A stretch of 64,000 nt of DNA from assembly GCA_950295325.1 (NCBI GenBank), contig OX485806.1, forward strand, positions 62,001 through 126,000, given 5' to 3'. This DNA comes from Polytrichum commune. Its lineage: Eukaryota; Streptophyta; Polytrichopsida; Polytrichales; Polytrichaceae. Each line of letters opens with the position of its first letter. The stretch's first letter is position 1. The notes beneath the pieces are model-generated. The model made no database searches and was not told where the DNA came from. It saw only the letters and a list, made by a program, of their open reading frames with translations. Positions 10,573 to 24,540 of this stretch are shown here, one piece after another. The position numbers were made by a program, and so were the translations under genes.

Positions 10573-12300
10573 AAAAATTAAAGGCTATCAAAAAAATTCA
10601 AGAGAAATAGGGTATTTAATATTGAATTCATTCTAGATTTCTAATTACCAATAGGGTATTGAAATTTTAAGCTCAATAGATTTTTTCTACTTTAAGGACT
10701 CCTAATATTCAAATTCTTAAAGATAATACCCCCTTTGAAAATAAGAGGTTGTTGCAGGTGTCTCCAAAAATTTACTATGACCCCCCTCCCCCCCCCCCCC
10801 CCCTCCGGAACCTCTCTAAGGAATTTGTGGTCTATCTAGATGATGACTTCATCCAAAGAGCCTTCACGAACTATGCCAAATTAAAGCACAAATGCCAACT
10901 AAGAGGTTTCATGAATACTTTGATGCTTGTAAGGTTATATATACTAGAAGAGAGGATGTTCAAAGTGACGACCTTGACTATCTTAGTTTGAGTGAACACC
11001 ATCCAGTAAATGCAAATATCTAGAAGGTCCACTTAGAAGTTCTTTAGTTCAATAATCCGGAATGTTTGAATGTCAATGAATACTCGGCAAAGTGAATACA
11101 ATCGCAAGCATCTCTCCCTATCAATATACAATATATGGAGCTCATGGTGGTGGTGGGAGGCTACAAAAGATGGACACATGTTCAATTAGCTTTCCAAGAA
11201 AATGGGTTACATGCCAAAAATTCTTTCCCAAAACAAACATGAAACAAAGGAAAGAGGAAACAAATGTGAAAAGGTTGGGGACTCCACGTGCAAAAAGGTG
11301 GGCATGGTGGGGGATATAGTGTCCTGGGAGATTTTGCTTCCAAGTACAACTAATTACATGTTGAGATCTTTCGGTTGTTCTTTATTATTTGAGGCATGCC
11401 TTATAGATTCTTCCAAAACAATCGGAATTTTTTCTAAAGTCTTGGACTTTGACCAATTGTTTCTCAAACAAAATTGGTTCATTTGTAGCTAGTGGCCAAT
11501 TCTCCCCGTTCATTGGTGGGGAATCTAAGGGAGGTGGCAACAAGGCATGGACAATAGGACAAAGTAGGACAATTTGATTTTAAATTTATTTTTAAAAAAT
11601 AAAAATTAAAGTGTTCCATGGGGGCATGGTGGCGGCTCGTGGGGGGCTTATGAGCATGGCATAGGCATACATGTATATGGTGTGAATGCACCTCGTACAC
11701 ATGGATATGGGCATATGGTTGCACGGGTGTATGGGGTTGCGTTCATCTAAGACATTAATTTAAGGTTGGATATCTATAACCAATAAAATAAGAAAAATTG
11801 CATATGTTTAGAAGGAATAATAGTGGGGAATTGTTTTTCTTGCAAAGAGAAACAAATTCTAAGGAGACAACAATGACTTTTAAAAAAAAAATCATAAACA
11901 TGGAAATTGTTACAAATTTGAAGCGTAAATTTTGGGATTACACAAAGTTTATCTATAGGTTAACCCATAACCGCTCATCTCAATGCTACTCCTTGGCTAT
12001 GACAATTTTCAAAACTCTTATGAGAATAATCCATTACAAGTTGCCATAACATAAACTTTAACTTTGTTCGTCTAAGAAAATATAGATCTCATTTATGTCA
12101 ACATAACATGACCCCAATGAGCGGTTAAGTGGTCATGGTCGACTATGGATGCCCTGACCTTATATACATGGATGCAAACAAGCCGGGCCCGCACGGGTCC
12201 GAGCCTGAGGGGTGGACTCTTTATAACAAGTACGAACCAATGTGAGTGTAAGAAGGGGTACTATTTGAGGCATTAGCGCACATACTATACATAAGGGAAA
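10573..12300. other. Spacer with decayed, unidentified sequence
   Basis: A 16-C run at 10788-10803 lies within a short frame at 10749-10991. After the poly-proline run that frame reads NLSKEFVVYLDDDFIQ and onward, which looks like a relic but is not recognised. Other frames (for example 11798-12049) match no family I know. No functional gene is supported. Confidence 0.35.
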
Positions 12301-12304
12301 GGCA

Positions 12305-13100
12305 TTGTTTTTCTCTGGTGTGTGTACATTCATTCGCTCTCCAATGAGGAAATTCACCAGAAACTATCTAACCACTTTTGGAAAACCCCACAAACCACAG
12401 ACACACACACATACCAACCCCAAGTGCACATCATGCCAAATTAACGACAAAGATACTTGGCCGCACTTACTCTCTCTATGCAACAATAAATTTCTTGAAG
12501 GCCTGAGAATTGCAAGACACAATGCCATTGCCCACCAACTCACCAACCTACTAAAATCAAATGTATACACTAGACACCTCACACTCATTTATGCCAGTAA
12601 ACAACATGGCAACCACCAAGACAACACCATCATGCCTTGGATACTAAGTTGCACATGCAACACTACACGATATGAATGCCTCGCAAAACACATACTTGAT
12701 ATCGTTTACATCAAAATGGTCCACTAATACCTACACCGGACCTAACCATCCAAATTGTTGACTTCACCTTTATGCATGATAGATTCCTTGACCAAGCCAT
12801 ACGAACAAAAGAAGACAAATACAACCCGTTAGTAGACGCAATAAGAGCACAAGGTTGGAATATTACACCCCTAATAGTTATCACCACAGGAGTAAGGGGA
12901 GCCATTCACACAAGAAGCATAGAACTCCTTGAGAACCTACATATCCCCACATCACTAATAAAAAAACAATGAAAACCATCCACCAAATAGCCATCAAATA
13001 TCTCACATACCTAGTACTTAATAAGAGAAAACTTGACAATAAACAAGAACCAATACCCCTCCCCAACATAGTAAATGGATATCAAAATAATGTTTTTTAA
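12305..13100 (+). pseudogene. LINE (non-LTR retrotransposon) 3' end, decayed
   Basis: Three consecutive reading frames, shifted relative to one another, together encode the C-terminal region found after the reverse transcriptase in one group of plant LINE-like elements. The first frame (12305-12727) has the cysteine/histidine motif CTSCQINDKDTWPHLLSLC, then RHNAIAHQLTNLL and PWILSCTCNT. The second (about 12731-12972) has DKYNPLVDAIRAQGWN and PLIVITTGVRGAIH. The third (about 12973-13100) continues with IAIKYLTYLVLNKRKLDNKQ. The core polymerase motifs are absent, so this is a 5'-truncated, frameshifted copy, typical of LINE insertions. The identification rests on my memory of this conserved C-terminal pattern. 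Confidence 0.7.
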
Positions 13101-15500
13101 TTTTTAATTTCTTTATGTATATACACAAACAAGAGCCCACCCACCGCAAGGTACGTAGTAAACCCCACCCTGCACCAAGGGGATTCTTGAGCAAGGTAGG
13201 ACTAACATGCTCAAATTCACGTTGGATTGTGTGACATTAGTTTTCTTTTTTCTTTTTTGTATACATTCAAAAAAAAACTTATTAAGATTTGAGTGAAAGG
13301 TCGATGTACAGAAAAGAGCCCTAAAATTTAGGGGAAATTGACATAGATGTACTCGTTTCATCACTTAGCTTCAATGACATGTTATTATGACTTAAATCCT
13401 ATGGATATAAAAATGCTCAAATATTTTCTCATTGAAATGTGACAGTAGATTGTACATGTAATATAGGCATATTTATTTCATGATTTATATTTTGTATATT
13501 CAATTAAGATATTTATCACATCAAATTGAAAAGCTCAAAATTAAAACATAAATCTAATTTTTGGACTATTATTAATACATTTACATTTGTTTTTCTTTAA
13601 AAATTTCTCATATATAGGGGGTTTTATTTCATGGTCACCCATGGACATCATTTAGGTTTCCAATGTAGAGTCCACCTCGGGAGGTCCAAGCTAGTCTTTC
13701 TACATTAGAAATCATGTGGACATATTAAGCTTAGGGGAAATATTGTATTTTAAATTCTAAGACTTCATATCTATTGAAAAGAAGGATAGTATCCATTGAT
13801 AGTGATAACCAAATAGAATTCCTTGTAGAATTTACCATAAAGCACTTATGTTGATGCCATGTTGTTCAAACATGTTGGGACTACTTTGTTGAAGCAAATA
13901 GGTACAACTTACCTATTGTTTGACTAAAGTTCCTTAACCCCCTAGAGATATGGGCCTACTTCCAAAAAGTCAAAGCACTATATATGAGTATTTTTTATAT
14001 TTTTTACTTGAAGTAGCACAAATTCTAAAGTCAAAGCATTATATATGAGTAGGCAAGCTATAATTTAAAAAATTAACTTGATTGAACCATATTTGGATTA
14101 GTTGAGAATTTGCATGTAAAAAAGGTCAAATTGAAAATAAGTATATTGTAAGCATATTGTATATTGTATATTGTATATTGTATTCACCTAATTATCAATT
14201 GTGGTAGAGCATGTATTCATTCGCAGGTAAGAAAATATAAGGAAAATTTCATAAGAGGGATGTGATTGAAGCATCTCTAGAATTCAATCTACATTTTGGG
14301 TACTCAAATTTTAATTTTCTCAATGATGTAGATACTATAAATTAGGCCTTTTGCTCAATCCCCAATAATTTAAAAAATGCATCGTAACCATAATTAAGCA
14401 TCTTGTGAAAGAAGTATCACCAACAAAGGCTTAAAAAATAAACCAAAATCGACCACTTTGTGGTCTCCAATGCATTTTAGGGTTCAAATGTTGAAGGGGT
14501 GATGGCTCCAAAATGGCTCATTTGAGAGCATTGGCTTTAACGTTTCTTGAGAGAGATTAATATTTTTTTGAGGAAGTTGCAAATTAAAATTTATATATGG
14601 GGCGGGGGGGGGGGATGAACTTGATACTAAACCGTGGATTTTATTTTTAATTAGAAGGGAACATTAATCAAAGATACAATATTAGCTTTCCAATCCAAGA
14701 GAGAACTTCATAACATTCCACTTTGCTATAAGTGTCAACAAAGCTTGCAATGATATAACCCTAAAAAGAGCCTCAAACGACTCCAAATTGTCACCTATTA
14801 AGATTTTGTGAATATAAAGTCTTGGTACTAAAGGGTTAGCAATTCACAAAAGTTTATTGTGAAATTAACATCATTTGGACAAATTCTAAATTGACCCCCC
14901 CCCCTTCTTATAGAGGCTACTAGTCTTAAGGAGTATTCCTTGAAATCCGGAAATTATCCCTCATTTCATATTTTGCTTGGGATGTAATTGGACACAGGGA
15001 GATGTTGTGTGTCATGATTTGTATGCAACTTTGAGGCAATTTTGGCAAAATTTGGTTTGTTAAGACTCCGAAGGCTAGGTTATGTATGACTCCATGAGCA
15101 TCGAAGGTCAAACCCATAGCATTCTTGAAGTAAAGTGGAAGAAAAATCCTTCAATTTCTACAGACTCTTCACTTGTTTCAAAAATTAGTATGAAGAACTT
15201 CTTATTGGGATATCTTCAGAAATGATAAATAACTCGTTCAATTGTAAAAAAGAAAGAAAGAAAAAAGGATTGATTAGGATTATATATTAATTATAATGAA
15301 ATCATTTTAATTCAATTCCAATTTTGCAAAAAATGTTAGACATTGTTCTTCGATTTATATTAGTTATTTGACATTTATTAAAGAAATTGCACTAACAAAT
15401 GAAAAATGAAAACATATTATATAATATTCATATGTTCTTACTAGTAGTTATGCAATAATTTAACGTCAATGATTTAGTTTAACACCATAAATAATTAGCT
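13101..15500. other. AT-rich spacer, no gene
   Basis: Contains a short tandem GTATATT array (about 14153-14183), an 11-G run at 14604-14614 and a 10-C run at 14895-14904. The facing G and C runs 290 bp apart may be ends of one small element, but the adjoining bases do not form clear inverted repeats. Nothing coding is recognised. Confidence 0.4.
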
Positions 15501-16102
15501 TAATCTTCATGTTGTTCTCATTGGACTTGTTGATGTGTTCAAGGAAACTTCATTTTCTTATCAAAGCCTCATTACGTACCTATGTTGAGGAGCTCAAAGT
15601 GCACATAATGGGTGCAATTACCTCATTTTTGTGAAGCCTTGAAATCTTGTTGCGTGGATAATGCAAGGAAGGAATATTATGGTGGGCGCTCCTTCAATCT
15701 ACCCTTTGTTGTGGGTGCGGAATCTGCAATTGCCGATCACATCCTTGCCAATTCGTCATGGACCCAACAAAATAATTCGGTTGGTTGCACTCTACTTCAC
15801 TTTTTGTTGCATTTGCGGCTTGCCCCCTTTAGCCATTATGGACATTTGGAGCATTTCAACAGACGTAGAGCTTTGGAAAATGATACAAATTATGTGAGCA
15901 TCATAACGACTTACAATGGGGAACATGAGAGTCGAGGTTGGCACTCTTAAAGTGAAGGTGAATATCTTCTAAACTTTTGAAGTGAAACTACTCATGATGA
16001 CCTAAAAGCATATTCCTACAAACACGTATAAAGATGCGGTCCATGGGGTTGTAATTATATGTAAGCCTTTCCTTTTTCTTCTTCTCCTTCTTGTATTCGC
16101 AG
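15501..16102. other. Region upstream of the APRT gene
   Basis: Two overlapping frames at 15612-15950 match no family I recognise. At 16060-16102 a long pyrimidine stretch ends in CGCAG. This looks like an intron acceptor, so the APRT transcript may have an upstream non-coding exon within or before this region. Alternatively the stretch could be a promoter pyrimidine patch. Confidence 0.4.
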
Positions 16103-16133
16103 AGCAAAGTTTGCATTTGGTAGAGAGATCAAG

Positions 16134-18824
16134 ATGTCTCCCACCAAGAATGGAGACCCCAGGGTGGCATACATCTCAGACAGCATTCGAGCCATTCCTG
16201 ACTTCCCACACAAGGGTAAGTTACCTCCACTCTTTTGCCAACCTTCTAAACTAAAAATTCTAGGTTGCTTGCTCAATCTTTGAGGTTTTGCTTTTCCTAC
16301 TTCGGGGTTAGGGTTTTGTCTGAAGAATCTCTCCTGCTTTCCTTATGTCCAAATTGAGGTCTTAGAACATTTGCTATACAACAATCTGCTTGAATCTTCC
16401 CATTATCACCTCTAGAGATACAGTAGCAGAAACTCATCAAGACAAGCATTCACTATCCGGAACTGATGATGAAGCCAATGAAGATGTCGTGGAGAGGCGA
16501 TTCATTGTTTGTATGACCACCATTTTTGGCTATTGCCGAATGTGTTTCTGGTGTCTTGGATTCATTCTAGTTTTTGATTGCTTTGTATTGAGAGTATGTA
16601 GCTCTAAAATCTTCGGATTCACTGTCTCTGTCGATTCGTATCCTATGGTCTACTGGTTACCTTTTATCCGTAAGTGTTGATGTTTGTAACATCCGTACTT
16701 CCAAGGTTATTTTTTGCCATCTACAGTTTTTTGGATTTGGCCTCACTTGCAGAGCCAGTCGATCCAACCTAATTGTTGGACCTATCTAGTTCATTTACAC
16801 ATGCAACATATCAGACATGTTCGTGATCACTCGCAATTCATCTCCATAATAGCACCTGGTGCAAGTAGGATTCATTTACACCACATTTTGCTTCATGATG
16901 ATGCAAATGTTTGCTTTCAAACAACCTCTAAGCACTTAAACCCTTGTTTCTCGTTTCGTCTATGGTAACCTTAAATTACTACAATTAATATCATAGTCTG
17001 AATGAGTCTCAAAATGCTGTTGTTGCAAACTATATGTCCGCCCACAGTCCTTTGGAATCTGTTTGATAGTTGTGGGCCACTCTAATTTGGAATGCATGCC
17101 TTGAACTCTCGATTTTCAGAGTTTGGAAAACTTTGGATCTTTCTCCTTGCCCAATTTCCTATCGATTGCCTGGGTGTGAGTTTGTTAGTATACTTGTAAA
17201 ATAGAGCTCTTATGAGATTTCTTTACTTGATTTCTATGATGGAGCTTGAATGGAGTTTAGAATACATCCTGTGGAATACCATGACTTTGAGTGAGTGAAA
17301 GTCTTACAAATTGCACTGATTGCAGGAATTATGTTCTATGATGTAACAACATTGTTGCTTGACCACAAGGCTTTCAAGGATACCATCGACATTTTTGTCG
17401 AACGCTATCAAGACCAAAAGATTGATGTCATTGTAGGTGAGCTTGAGTTTCACCATGTCTCAGACTTTTCATTGGACTGCCAGTGTGGTAGTAGCATATT
17501 CTAAATAAACATGACATTTTGTGGGTCTTCGTTACAGGCATTGAAGCTCGTGGATTCATCTTTGGTCCTCCAATCGCACTTGCCATTGGTGCCAAGTTTG
17601 TGCCTGTGCGCAAGCCCAAGAAACTACCAGGTTTAACTCTTGAACACCGAATAGTACTCAGATTAGGTTTAACTTATTTTGGTCGATGTTTGCATCCTTT
17701 TATATTGGTGCTGAATTTCAATATACCCTAAACCCTACAACCGACATGCTTAGGCTGGGTTTACATTAGGTTCGGGTCCAAGAAACTCAAGGTCCAAAAT
17801 GTTCCTTCATGGGCCTTACTTTCAGACTCTGGATTGGACTCAAGCTTGACAATCGTTTTCTCAAACTAGGAGAACTATTTTTTAGTGAGGGAGGAGCGCT
17901 GACATTTGGCTTCAAAGTGATGCCACATTAGCTCCGCTTCATTTTACTCATACCTTGGACCCAGACCCTAGTGTAAATTCCCTGAGTCCGAAATTTGCTC
18001 TCAACCAATAAGATTGCTTGATTTTGGAGGTTTTTTGGTCTTGGACCCTAGTGTAAATCCACTCTTATTTGTGTTGCAGGTCCAGTGATCAGGCAGGAGT
18101 ACAGCCTGGAATACGGGACCGATTGCATTGAGATGCACACAGGAGCAATTGAGAAGGGCGAGCGAGTTGTGGTTATTGATGATCTGATTGCCACAGGGGG
18201 TACTCTGGGCGCCTCTTTGAAATTGCTTGGTGAAAAATCCATCCTCTCTGATTCCTAGACTCTCTCTACACTGCTCACAATCAGTATTTGCAATGTGCTT
18301 TGCAAGGTCATACACCTTCTAGTGCCAAGAATTCAAAAGAATTTGAAATTAAATAAATCCTGCAGCCTTTGTGCTTGTGAGTATTTTTTGTGTTTTGGCA
18401 ACAAGAAATGGCAGTGTTGGTGTGCTAACAATCGGTGATAACACTTTGTTCAGAGCAAGTTGGTGCCGAAGTTGTGGAATGTGGATGTCTGATTGAGCTC
18501 GTTGACCTCAAGGTAATCCTCTCCTCAAATTACTCATAATGGTGTCAATCTGGGTCGTGTTGGTGTGCAATTTCTTTGTGTTGAATTGTAGGTGCTGCGA
18601 ATGCTGCTGTTTGTTTTTGGTTTAAGAATTTAACCAAAGGCGATGCAACCTCTAGCAATGTTGCTGATCTGCCATTTTTTTCCCTAATGTGCAAGGATTT
18701 TCAGGGTTTGGGGTTTTAGGGTATAGGGTTCAAAAAGACTAAGACAGTTGCAATTTGCATCCAGGGTAGGGAGAAATTGGGTGGCAAGCCATTGTACATT
18801 CTGGTGGAATATGAAGGCGAGTAA
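16134..18824 (+). CDS. APT: Adenine phosphoribosyltransferase
   Basis: Six exons (16134-16215, 17326-17436, 17538-17630, 18080-18229, 18454-18512, 18765-18824) join in phase with GT..AG borders to 184 codons plus TAA, the usual length for plant APRT. The enzyme converts adenine and PRPP to AMP and pyrophosphate (purine salvage; in plants also cytokinin base conversion). Visible landmarks are the N-terminal [32 protein letters not shown] near residues 66-79, EYSLEYGTD near 102-110, and the PRPP-binding [14 protein letters not shown] at about 125-138. The C-terminus is [10 protein letters not shown]. All catalytic motifs are intact. The chosen ATG follows AGATCAAG and is the first in the exon. 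Introns are 101-1110 bp and contain no recognised insertion. It is very likely functional. Confidence 0.95.
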
Positions 18825-20534
18825 CTTTCTCAAAGAGATGGGTTATACAAGTATCATATAGAGTCACCTGTATACTGCAGATAATTTTTCCCCTTGCAGA
18901 TCCTTTCATTCAATCTGAGACTTTTGCAATTTTTCTTTTGACGGTGAAATTTAATATATGAGATTTCTACAGGTCCACTGTATTTTATTTTGCCACAAAT
19001 ATGGAGAAGCAACCCCTCATGAAATGAAGGATGATTTGTTGGTCCCTCAATCCCATTCTATTATTTGCAAATTAGTCAAAATTGATGAGTTCCATGACAT
19101 GAGACACACATCCTGCATGATGCTATTCCTTAGCCTCCAGCCTTTATTGAACTGCACTCCAATTCCCATCTGTTGAATGAATATTTGCACATTTGGAAGC
19201 TTTACACAGACTTGGCTTTTGATCAATATATAAACCTAAAGCATCTCAAATCATGGTCTTAGCATTTGGAGCTTGTCGATCGAAAACTAGAATTCTTGTG
19301 CAAATTTCCCATACATGATGAAAGAGTGGAACAAGAAGATGGAAAAGGTTGCAAAGTGCGACACAGAACCAGAAGACACCAAATCCCAGCTTCCAATATT
19401 TTGGCTGAAAACAGGGCATCCTTGGGAGGAGTGAATCAAGGCATGGCCGAAACAGAGTGTCCTTTCCGGGAGCTTTGCAGCCATCACGAATTGAAATTCA
19501 TTCTTATCTGCCAGAAATTGGAGGGGGAGTCTCAAGGCCACAAATATTGTGTGGCTGCCTTTCACACAACCTCAAATTAGGCATTGCCAAAAACAAAAAA
19601 GGACATTGCAACAGTACCCAAAACCCTTTTTATATAGAATCTGGTTGTTGGCCAATTTAGGCATTTCTATGTACCTGCAAGCTTATTATGAACTTATTTA
19701 TGCCTGTGTTTGAAATTTTGGACTCGTGAGGTTGACTAATGTTTTGACCATGTTTCCATTTGACGGTTTGACCCAACAAGTTGACTATTTTCAAACACAT
19801 GGTCTCACTGGCTTTTCCCCATCTGGTGGGTCCAGACTAGGACTCCAGCCCAAAGTGTTTTGAAGTTACGTCTGTGGCATCTGCGAAAGCACATAAGTTA
19901 AATAAATAATCAGGTCTGGTGTCTGGAGATTCTTCCATGCTGTCAGACCTGTTCACCACAACACTCTTATTATTATTACAATCCGTGTAACTCCTACTGG
20001 CCTGCACTTCCTTACATTTTGTACTTCCGATTTTGAATGCAGTTTGGAAGGCTTCTATCTGCGGCAACAGATTCAGCTCTCTGTCGTCAAACTCATTTTA
20101 TCTACATGATATTTGCAATTAGATTGCCCCACGCTTATTCATCGAGATTCCATGCTATTTTGAATATTTTTATTACCACAATAACAAAGTACACAAAGTT
20201 TATTATCTTACTTTGATTGTTATACAGATGAATATACAAAGTTATTAGTTTTGTAATTTGATTTTGACCCTAGGTAATTTGCATGGATAAAGAGGCAACT
20301 TGATTGCACATGTCAATGTAGATTTGTGAGACGTGTATGACTTTGCCTTGACCAATAAGTAAGTTCCCTGTCTCTAGAGTTCATGTAAGGTAAGCGCCAT
20401 GTAGACCTAATTTGGCTGCTCGTCTTAAACGAACACCTCTATTTGTGGTCACGTTTGGATCTAAAAATAGAGAACATAAAAACATGTGTGTAAAAGAGAC
20501 TGGACTTCATGATCAAAATATGTAAATTATTCTA
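18825..20534. other. Region downstream of APRT
   Basis: The APRT 3' UTR presumably occupies the first 200-400 bases. Overlapping frames at 19266-19660 are moderately GC-balanced but not recognised. At about 20270-20330 the string AAAGAGGCAACTTGATTGCACAT recurs in diverged form at about 24108-24140, marking a dispersed repeat. Confidence 0.4.
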
Positions 20535-20815
20535 GGCTTAATACTCAACTCGCATGATTGGGGGACATCAATGGTTTTTGTAATGAGATAGAGAATTCTC
20601 GCTTTGATATTGAATAAGACATCCATGTGAGCTCCAAAAACTATGGGGAAAGTGGCTACATATAAAATGGATTTGGTAATCCTCTTGCATTAATTGTGTG
20701 ATTCATATCTTGTGAGAAGCAAGTGCAGAGCTAAAGTGTCCGTTTGAGGCACACTTACCTCATATTCTTGACTTCATCACTAAAACAGGGAGGAATTTGC
20801 TATAGTTAGATTTTT
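20535..20815 (+). repeat. Dispersed repeat, relative inside the OVATE-gene intron
   Basis: This block resembles 49440-49690. Shared strings include GAATAAGA followed by ATTTGAGCTCCAAAAA-like sequence, GTGGCTA, GTGTG.TTCATATC and GTGCAGAG. Both copies are non-coding. It is probably part of a non-autonomous transposon family. Confidence 0.55.
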
Positions 20816-22170
20816 GGGCTAAAAGTGTTTGTTGTTTCACATTGGATCATGAAGCTTATTTTTTTCCAAACACACTATGTCTTTGTTTTGAATTATTATT
20901 TATATGGCTTCACTCAATTTCTCAAGGCCAAATTATCAGCTACTCTTAAAATCCTATTTAATTGGTGTGTCCTTTAACTGATATGGTCTTCGTGACTTCT
21001 CACATAGTACCAAGTGTGGCATGAAATGATTGAATTTTGCTTAAAAAAAACTCATGTCTAAGCAATAAATAAATAATAGAAACTCCAAACTTACATTATA
21101 GATTTGTCTATAACTTCCAAAAGCTCGATCCTGAAACTTCTTTAATGAGTATGACGTGTATTGCATGAATTGTTCACATCTCAAGAGACATTATGATAGT
21201 TATATCATTGCAAGGTTGTATTATCCTTGAGGATTCCCCACCAATCTGTACTATTTCTATTTAGCCGATCATATTAAGTTTGTCATCAAAATTAGAGATT
21301 TATAATGATGATAGGCACGCATATCTTTCACTTCTAAACATATCAAGGAAGCAAACGAAGTAATTATGTATCTTCAACAAGATGGATGTGATGCTTTGAT
21401 GTTGCCTCACAACTTCTCTTTTATGATGATGTCAAAAGAAACCAATTTTCAAAATGGCATTTTGTAATGCATCTTGGAAGATGCTCCATCTTTTGTGTCA
21501 TTACAGTTAATGAAAACAAGTGCTTATGTAATTGTCTATACTAAACACTAAATGTAGTGTGACTTTACAATCAGTGTGCCATGTGATGTAAATTGATCTT
21601 CATGACTTGTCATGTAATACCAAAGATCATATGATTGCAATACCAAACCTCTCTAGTTACCACCTAGTGACTGCAATACAATTGATGTGGGTAGTGTGGG
21701 ACCACACTAAATCAATTGTTAGCATAGTGGGTTTGAATTTTGGTCAAAATTGAAGGTCCAACGATGGTTGTGATTTACACTAATTATCCCAATTAGTGTG
21801 TGTGGCACCAATTCCTAATATACGCACTACTTTGCCGAGTCTCAAACTTAGTGAAGATTGATTTTTTTACTAAGTGGTACTAAATCCATGAATACCTACT
21901 CAATTACCATGCATTTCCAAAAAGCATAGTGCGCCTTCTAAAGTGTTTGTAAAGTAATAAAAGAAATTATGTGCAAAAGTGAGTAGTGCCAAGATGAACA
22001 TGTCCAGTACTATCAATGAATAGTATTTTCATTGAATAGTGTTGGGATGAACATTGCTTCCTAAAAAACTTGGCGGCACTAATTTCATAGCGTAAAAAAA
22101 TATAATATCACCTTGACTAATATCCCACACTCGCTATTAGCCCTCCCTCACCACTTGGGAAAATTAGTGT
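20816..22170. repeat. Spacer with copies of the GTGACTTGTCATGTAA repeat family
   Basis: Copies of a dispersed family start near 20989 and 21596. The diagnostic run is CTTCATGACTTGTCATGTAA, then a CTCTCTAGTTACCACCTAGTGA-like stretch, then CACACTAAATCAA. Related copies lie at about 28289, 32940, 33745 and 34411 on the + strand and about 50785 on the minus strand. No gene is seen. Confidence 0.55.
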
Positions 22171-23485
22171 AGTTATAAACAACCGCATGAAAGGCCACGA
22201 AATAAGAGTGGCTTGGTTTGGCATTGCAAGGTAAGGTTAGTTGAACAAGTTGAGTGGTAGCTAGGTAGTCGGGACTCCACACAGGTGGTGTCCCACATCC
22301 ACATCTCTTGGCTTGGCCCTCGTCCAAGGAAGGAAGGAAGGAAGTTGCAAAGCTTTCTCTTGGTCTTCGATTTGTTGTACCACGTTACTTGCCTTGCCTT
22401 TGCCTTGCCTTGCCTTGTTGTTAACTTAAAATGTCCAAATTTGTGGGAGGACACGAGGACCTTGAGAGCAACCTCCTCACCAACCCAAACCTCATCCATA
22501 TACTACTCCAAAATGGAACCTTATTACTCCTTCAAGGTTCGCAAAAGCCGATTTTCCTAGGTAGAACCGCCTATCACCTATAAATGGAAACTTGGGCGCT
22601 CACTTTGAGACCCTCAACTAATGTGGTCGCGAATTTCATACTAAAAAAACAACGAATTAAGACCATCAAATCAAACACAAGGTTTATGTGATTGAGTTTG
22701 TGATCGACTTGGATAGCATTAGTGAAAGTCAAGGTCCTATTGCAAGTGGTTACGTAAGCCCTCCAAAGCAGATAGCATTGACCATCGACTTTTTGTCTCT
22801 CTTAATTACACCTTTCACACCTATTATTGTGGCCCGCCGTAGTTTCAACACACCATTATAATTTTTGGTCATTGTACTTTTTCTTGATCCACATCACTCT
22901 TGATTCCACAATCTGATATGTTCAAAACTTAAAAAACGTGAAATATAATTTGAATTTTACAACACAACATCAATTTTATGCCAAAACATGAATACCTCAA
23001 ACTACTTTTAACATGTGAACATTAATAACACATCGATTTGTTAAGTCACTTTGGTTTTCCAAGCCGCACTTAAAATGTAACGCGTCACGGTATTTTTCCT
23101 ACCTATTAGAACTTTCAATCCACAATGGTAGGTGTGAAAGTTGTAGCAAGCCTCTCTCTCTCCCCCTTTTCCCATCCTTACAATAACATTGGTAGGTTTC
23201 GATTTTGAAGTACATATGTAGTTGTCCGCTATGGGACAAAGAAGAAAGTGTCCGAAGGGGGGGGCTCTTGTGTATCGTGCATGGCATCGGAAGTCACACC
23301 CGATTGCTTGGTCTTGGTCTTTGGGGAGTAGCAAGAGCAGTGGATAGCTTCCACCAAACGTCTTTTGAGACCAAGACACACACGTTGGGGGGCCGGTCTC
23401 TCTCGCTCGAGGGAAGAAAACTTCCTCCTCCACTCAAAAGATGTGCCGGCCACACTCAAGATCACGGATAAGGAACACACTTCGA

Positions 23486-23486
<1 letters not shown>

Positions 23487-23522
<36 letters not shown>
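23487..23522 (+). repeat. (GTT)12 microsatellite
   Basis: A perfect trinucleotide run of 12 units in an unassigned region. Confidence 0.95.
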
Positions 23523-24491
23523 ACCACCGACTCCTGGTGGTCACTTTGTGGTGTTCGCCAAGGCTCCCCCAAAGTTGGTGGGAGACCGTGTTCAAATTTA
23601 CTGTAGGAAATATGAAAGCCATGTCATACACAAATTTTAACTCAAAATTTGAGCAAAGTGCGACACATCACTGTATTGGCAACTAGAAAACTCTGCAAAA
23701 TCATCCCATGGATCACCTCCAAAGAGTAGCATATCGGCACCAAAGTGTTGGGCATGCTTATCACTTACGAGAATTCATTATACCTTTGGTTCCTAAACCA
23801 TGTTCGATCAACTACAATGTGGTCAGTTGCCAGTTGCACTCATGCCTCATTCAAGCTTCTAAGTGCTTTCTTTGATTACACAGGATTGGGTTGAGAGTTT
23901 ACGTGGATCTTGTTGGACATCGAATTCGCAAACTACAACTCAAATCCATGTTTCTCACGCTTCATCCAACAAATGTCTTTGCTATTACCAAATTATCGTC
24001 ATAAAGCATGAATGAGCGTGTTCAACATTCCACGATATTTTGAATTATTTATTATACAATAAATTTATAATAATGATTATTATATTATGGTATTGACTGC
24101 ATGGTAATAAAGAGGCAACCTAATTGCACATTTCATTGTAGAAGAACATGATACTTCAAACATGAGAACATCGTTGAATGTAAAACTTTTTTAACTTCCA
24201 GATCATCACACTAGGGTGTGAAAACGAGTAGGAAAGTAATACCCCCCCCCCTCCAAAATAATTTTAAAAAATAAAAATAAATAAAAATCCGACATTGTTG
24301 TGCATGTACTGGATTCCTATCCACTCATGCGGGAATGTAAGGGTTCGGATTGGCTTCCACTTTTCATGGCCTCCAACTCAAAGAAGAATTGCACAAATAA
24401 TGGGCCAAAAGTTTATGTGATCAAAAAGCACTTTTTTGGCACCAAAAAAAACCTAGACTCATCATATTGCTTTTTTCCACGAAGATAACAA

Positions 24492-24540
<49 letters not shown>
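24492..24540 (+). repeat. (CAT)16 microsatellite
   Basis: An uninterrupted CAT run of about 49 bases. A shorter ATG run with related motif lies at about 25288-25322. Confidence 0.95.

Noticed and set aside
14604-14904. Facing G and C runs as a 300-bp C/G-ended element
   Set aside because: Bases adjoining the runs (ATGAACTTGATAC versus TCAATTTAGAATT after inversion) do not match well enough to call inverted ends.
23041-23690. Cluster of overlapping frames on both strands
   Set aside because: They are overlapping translations of a GC-balanced stretch, one running through the (GTT)n repeat as poly-Cys/poly-Leu. No domain or splice structure supports a gene.
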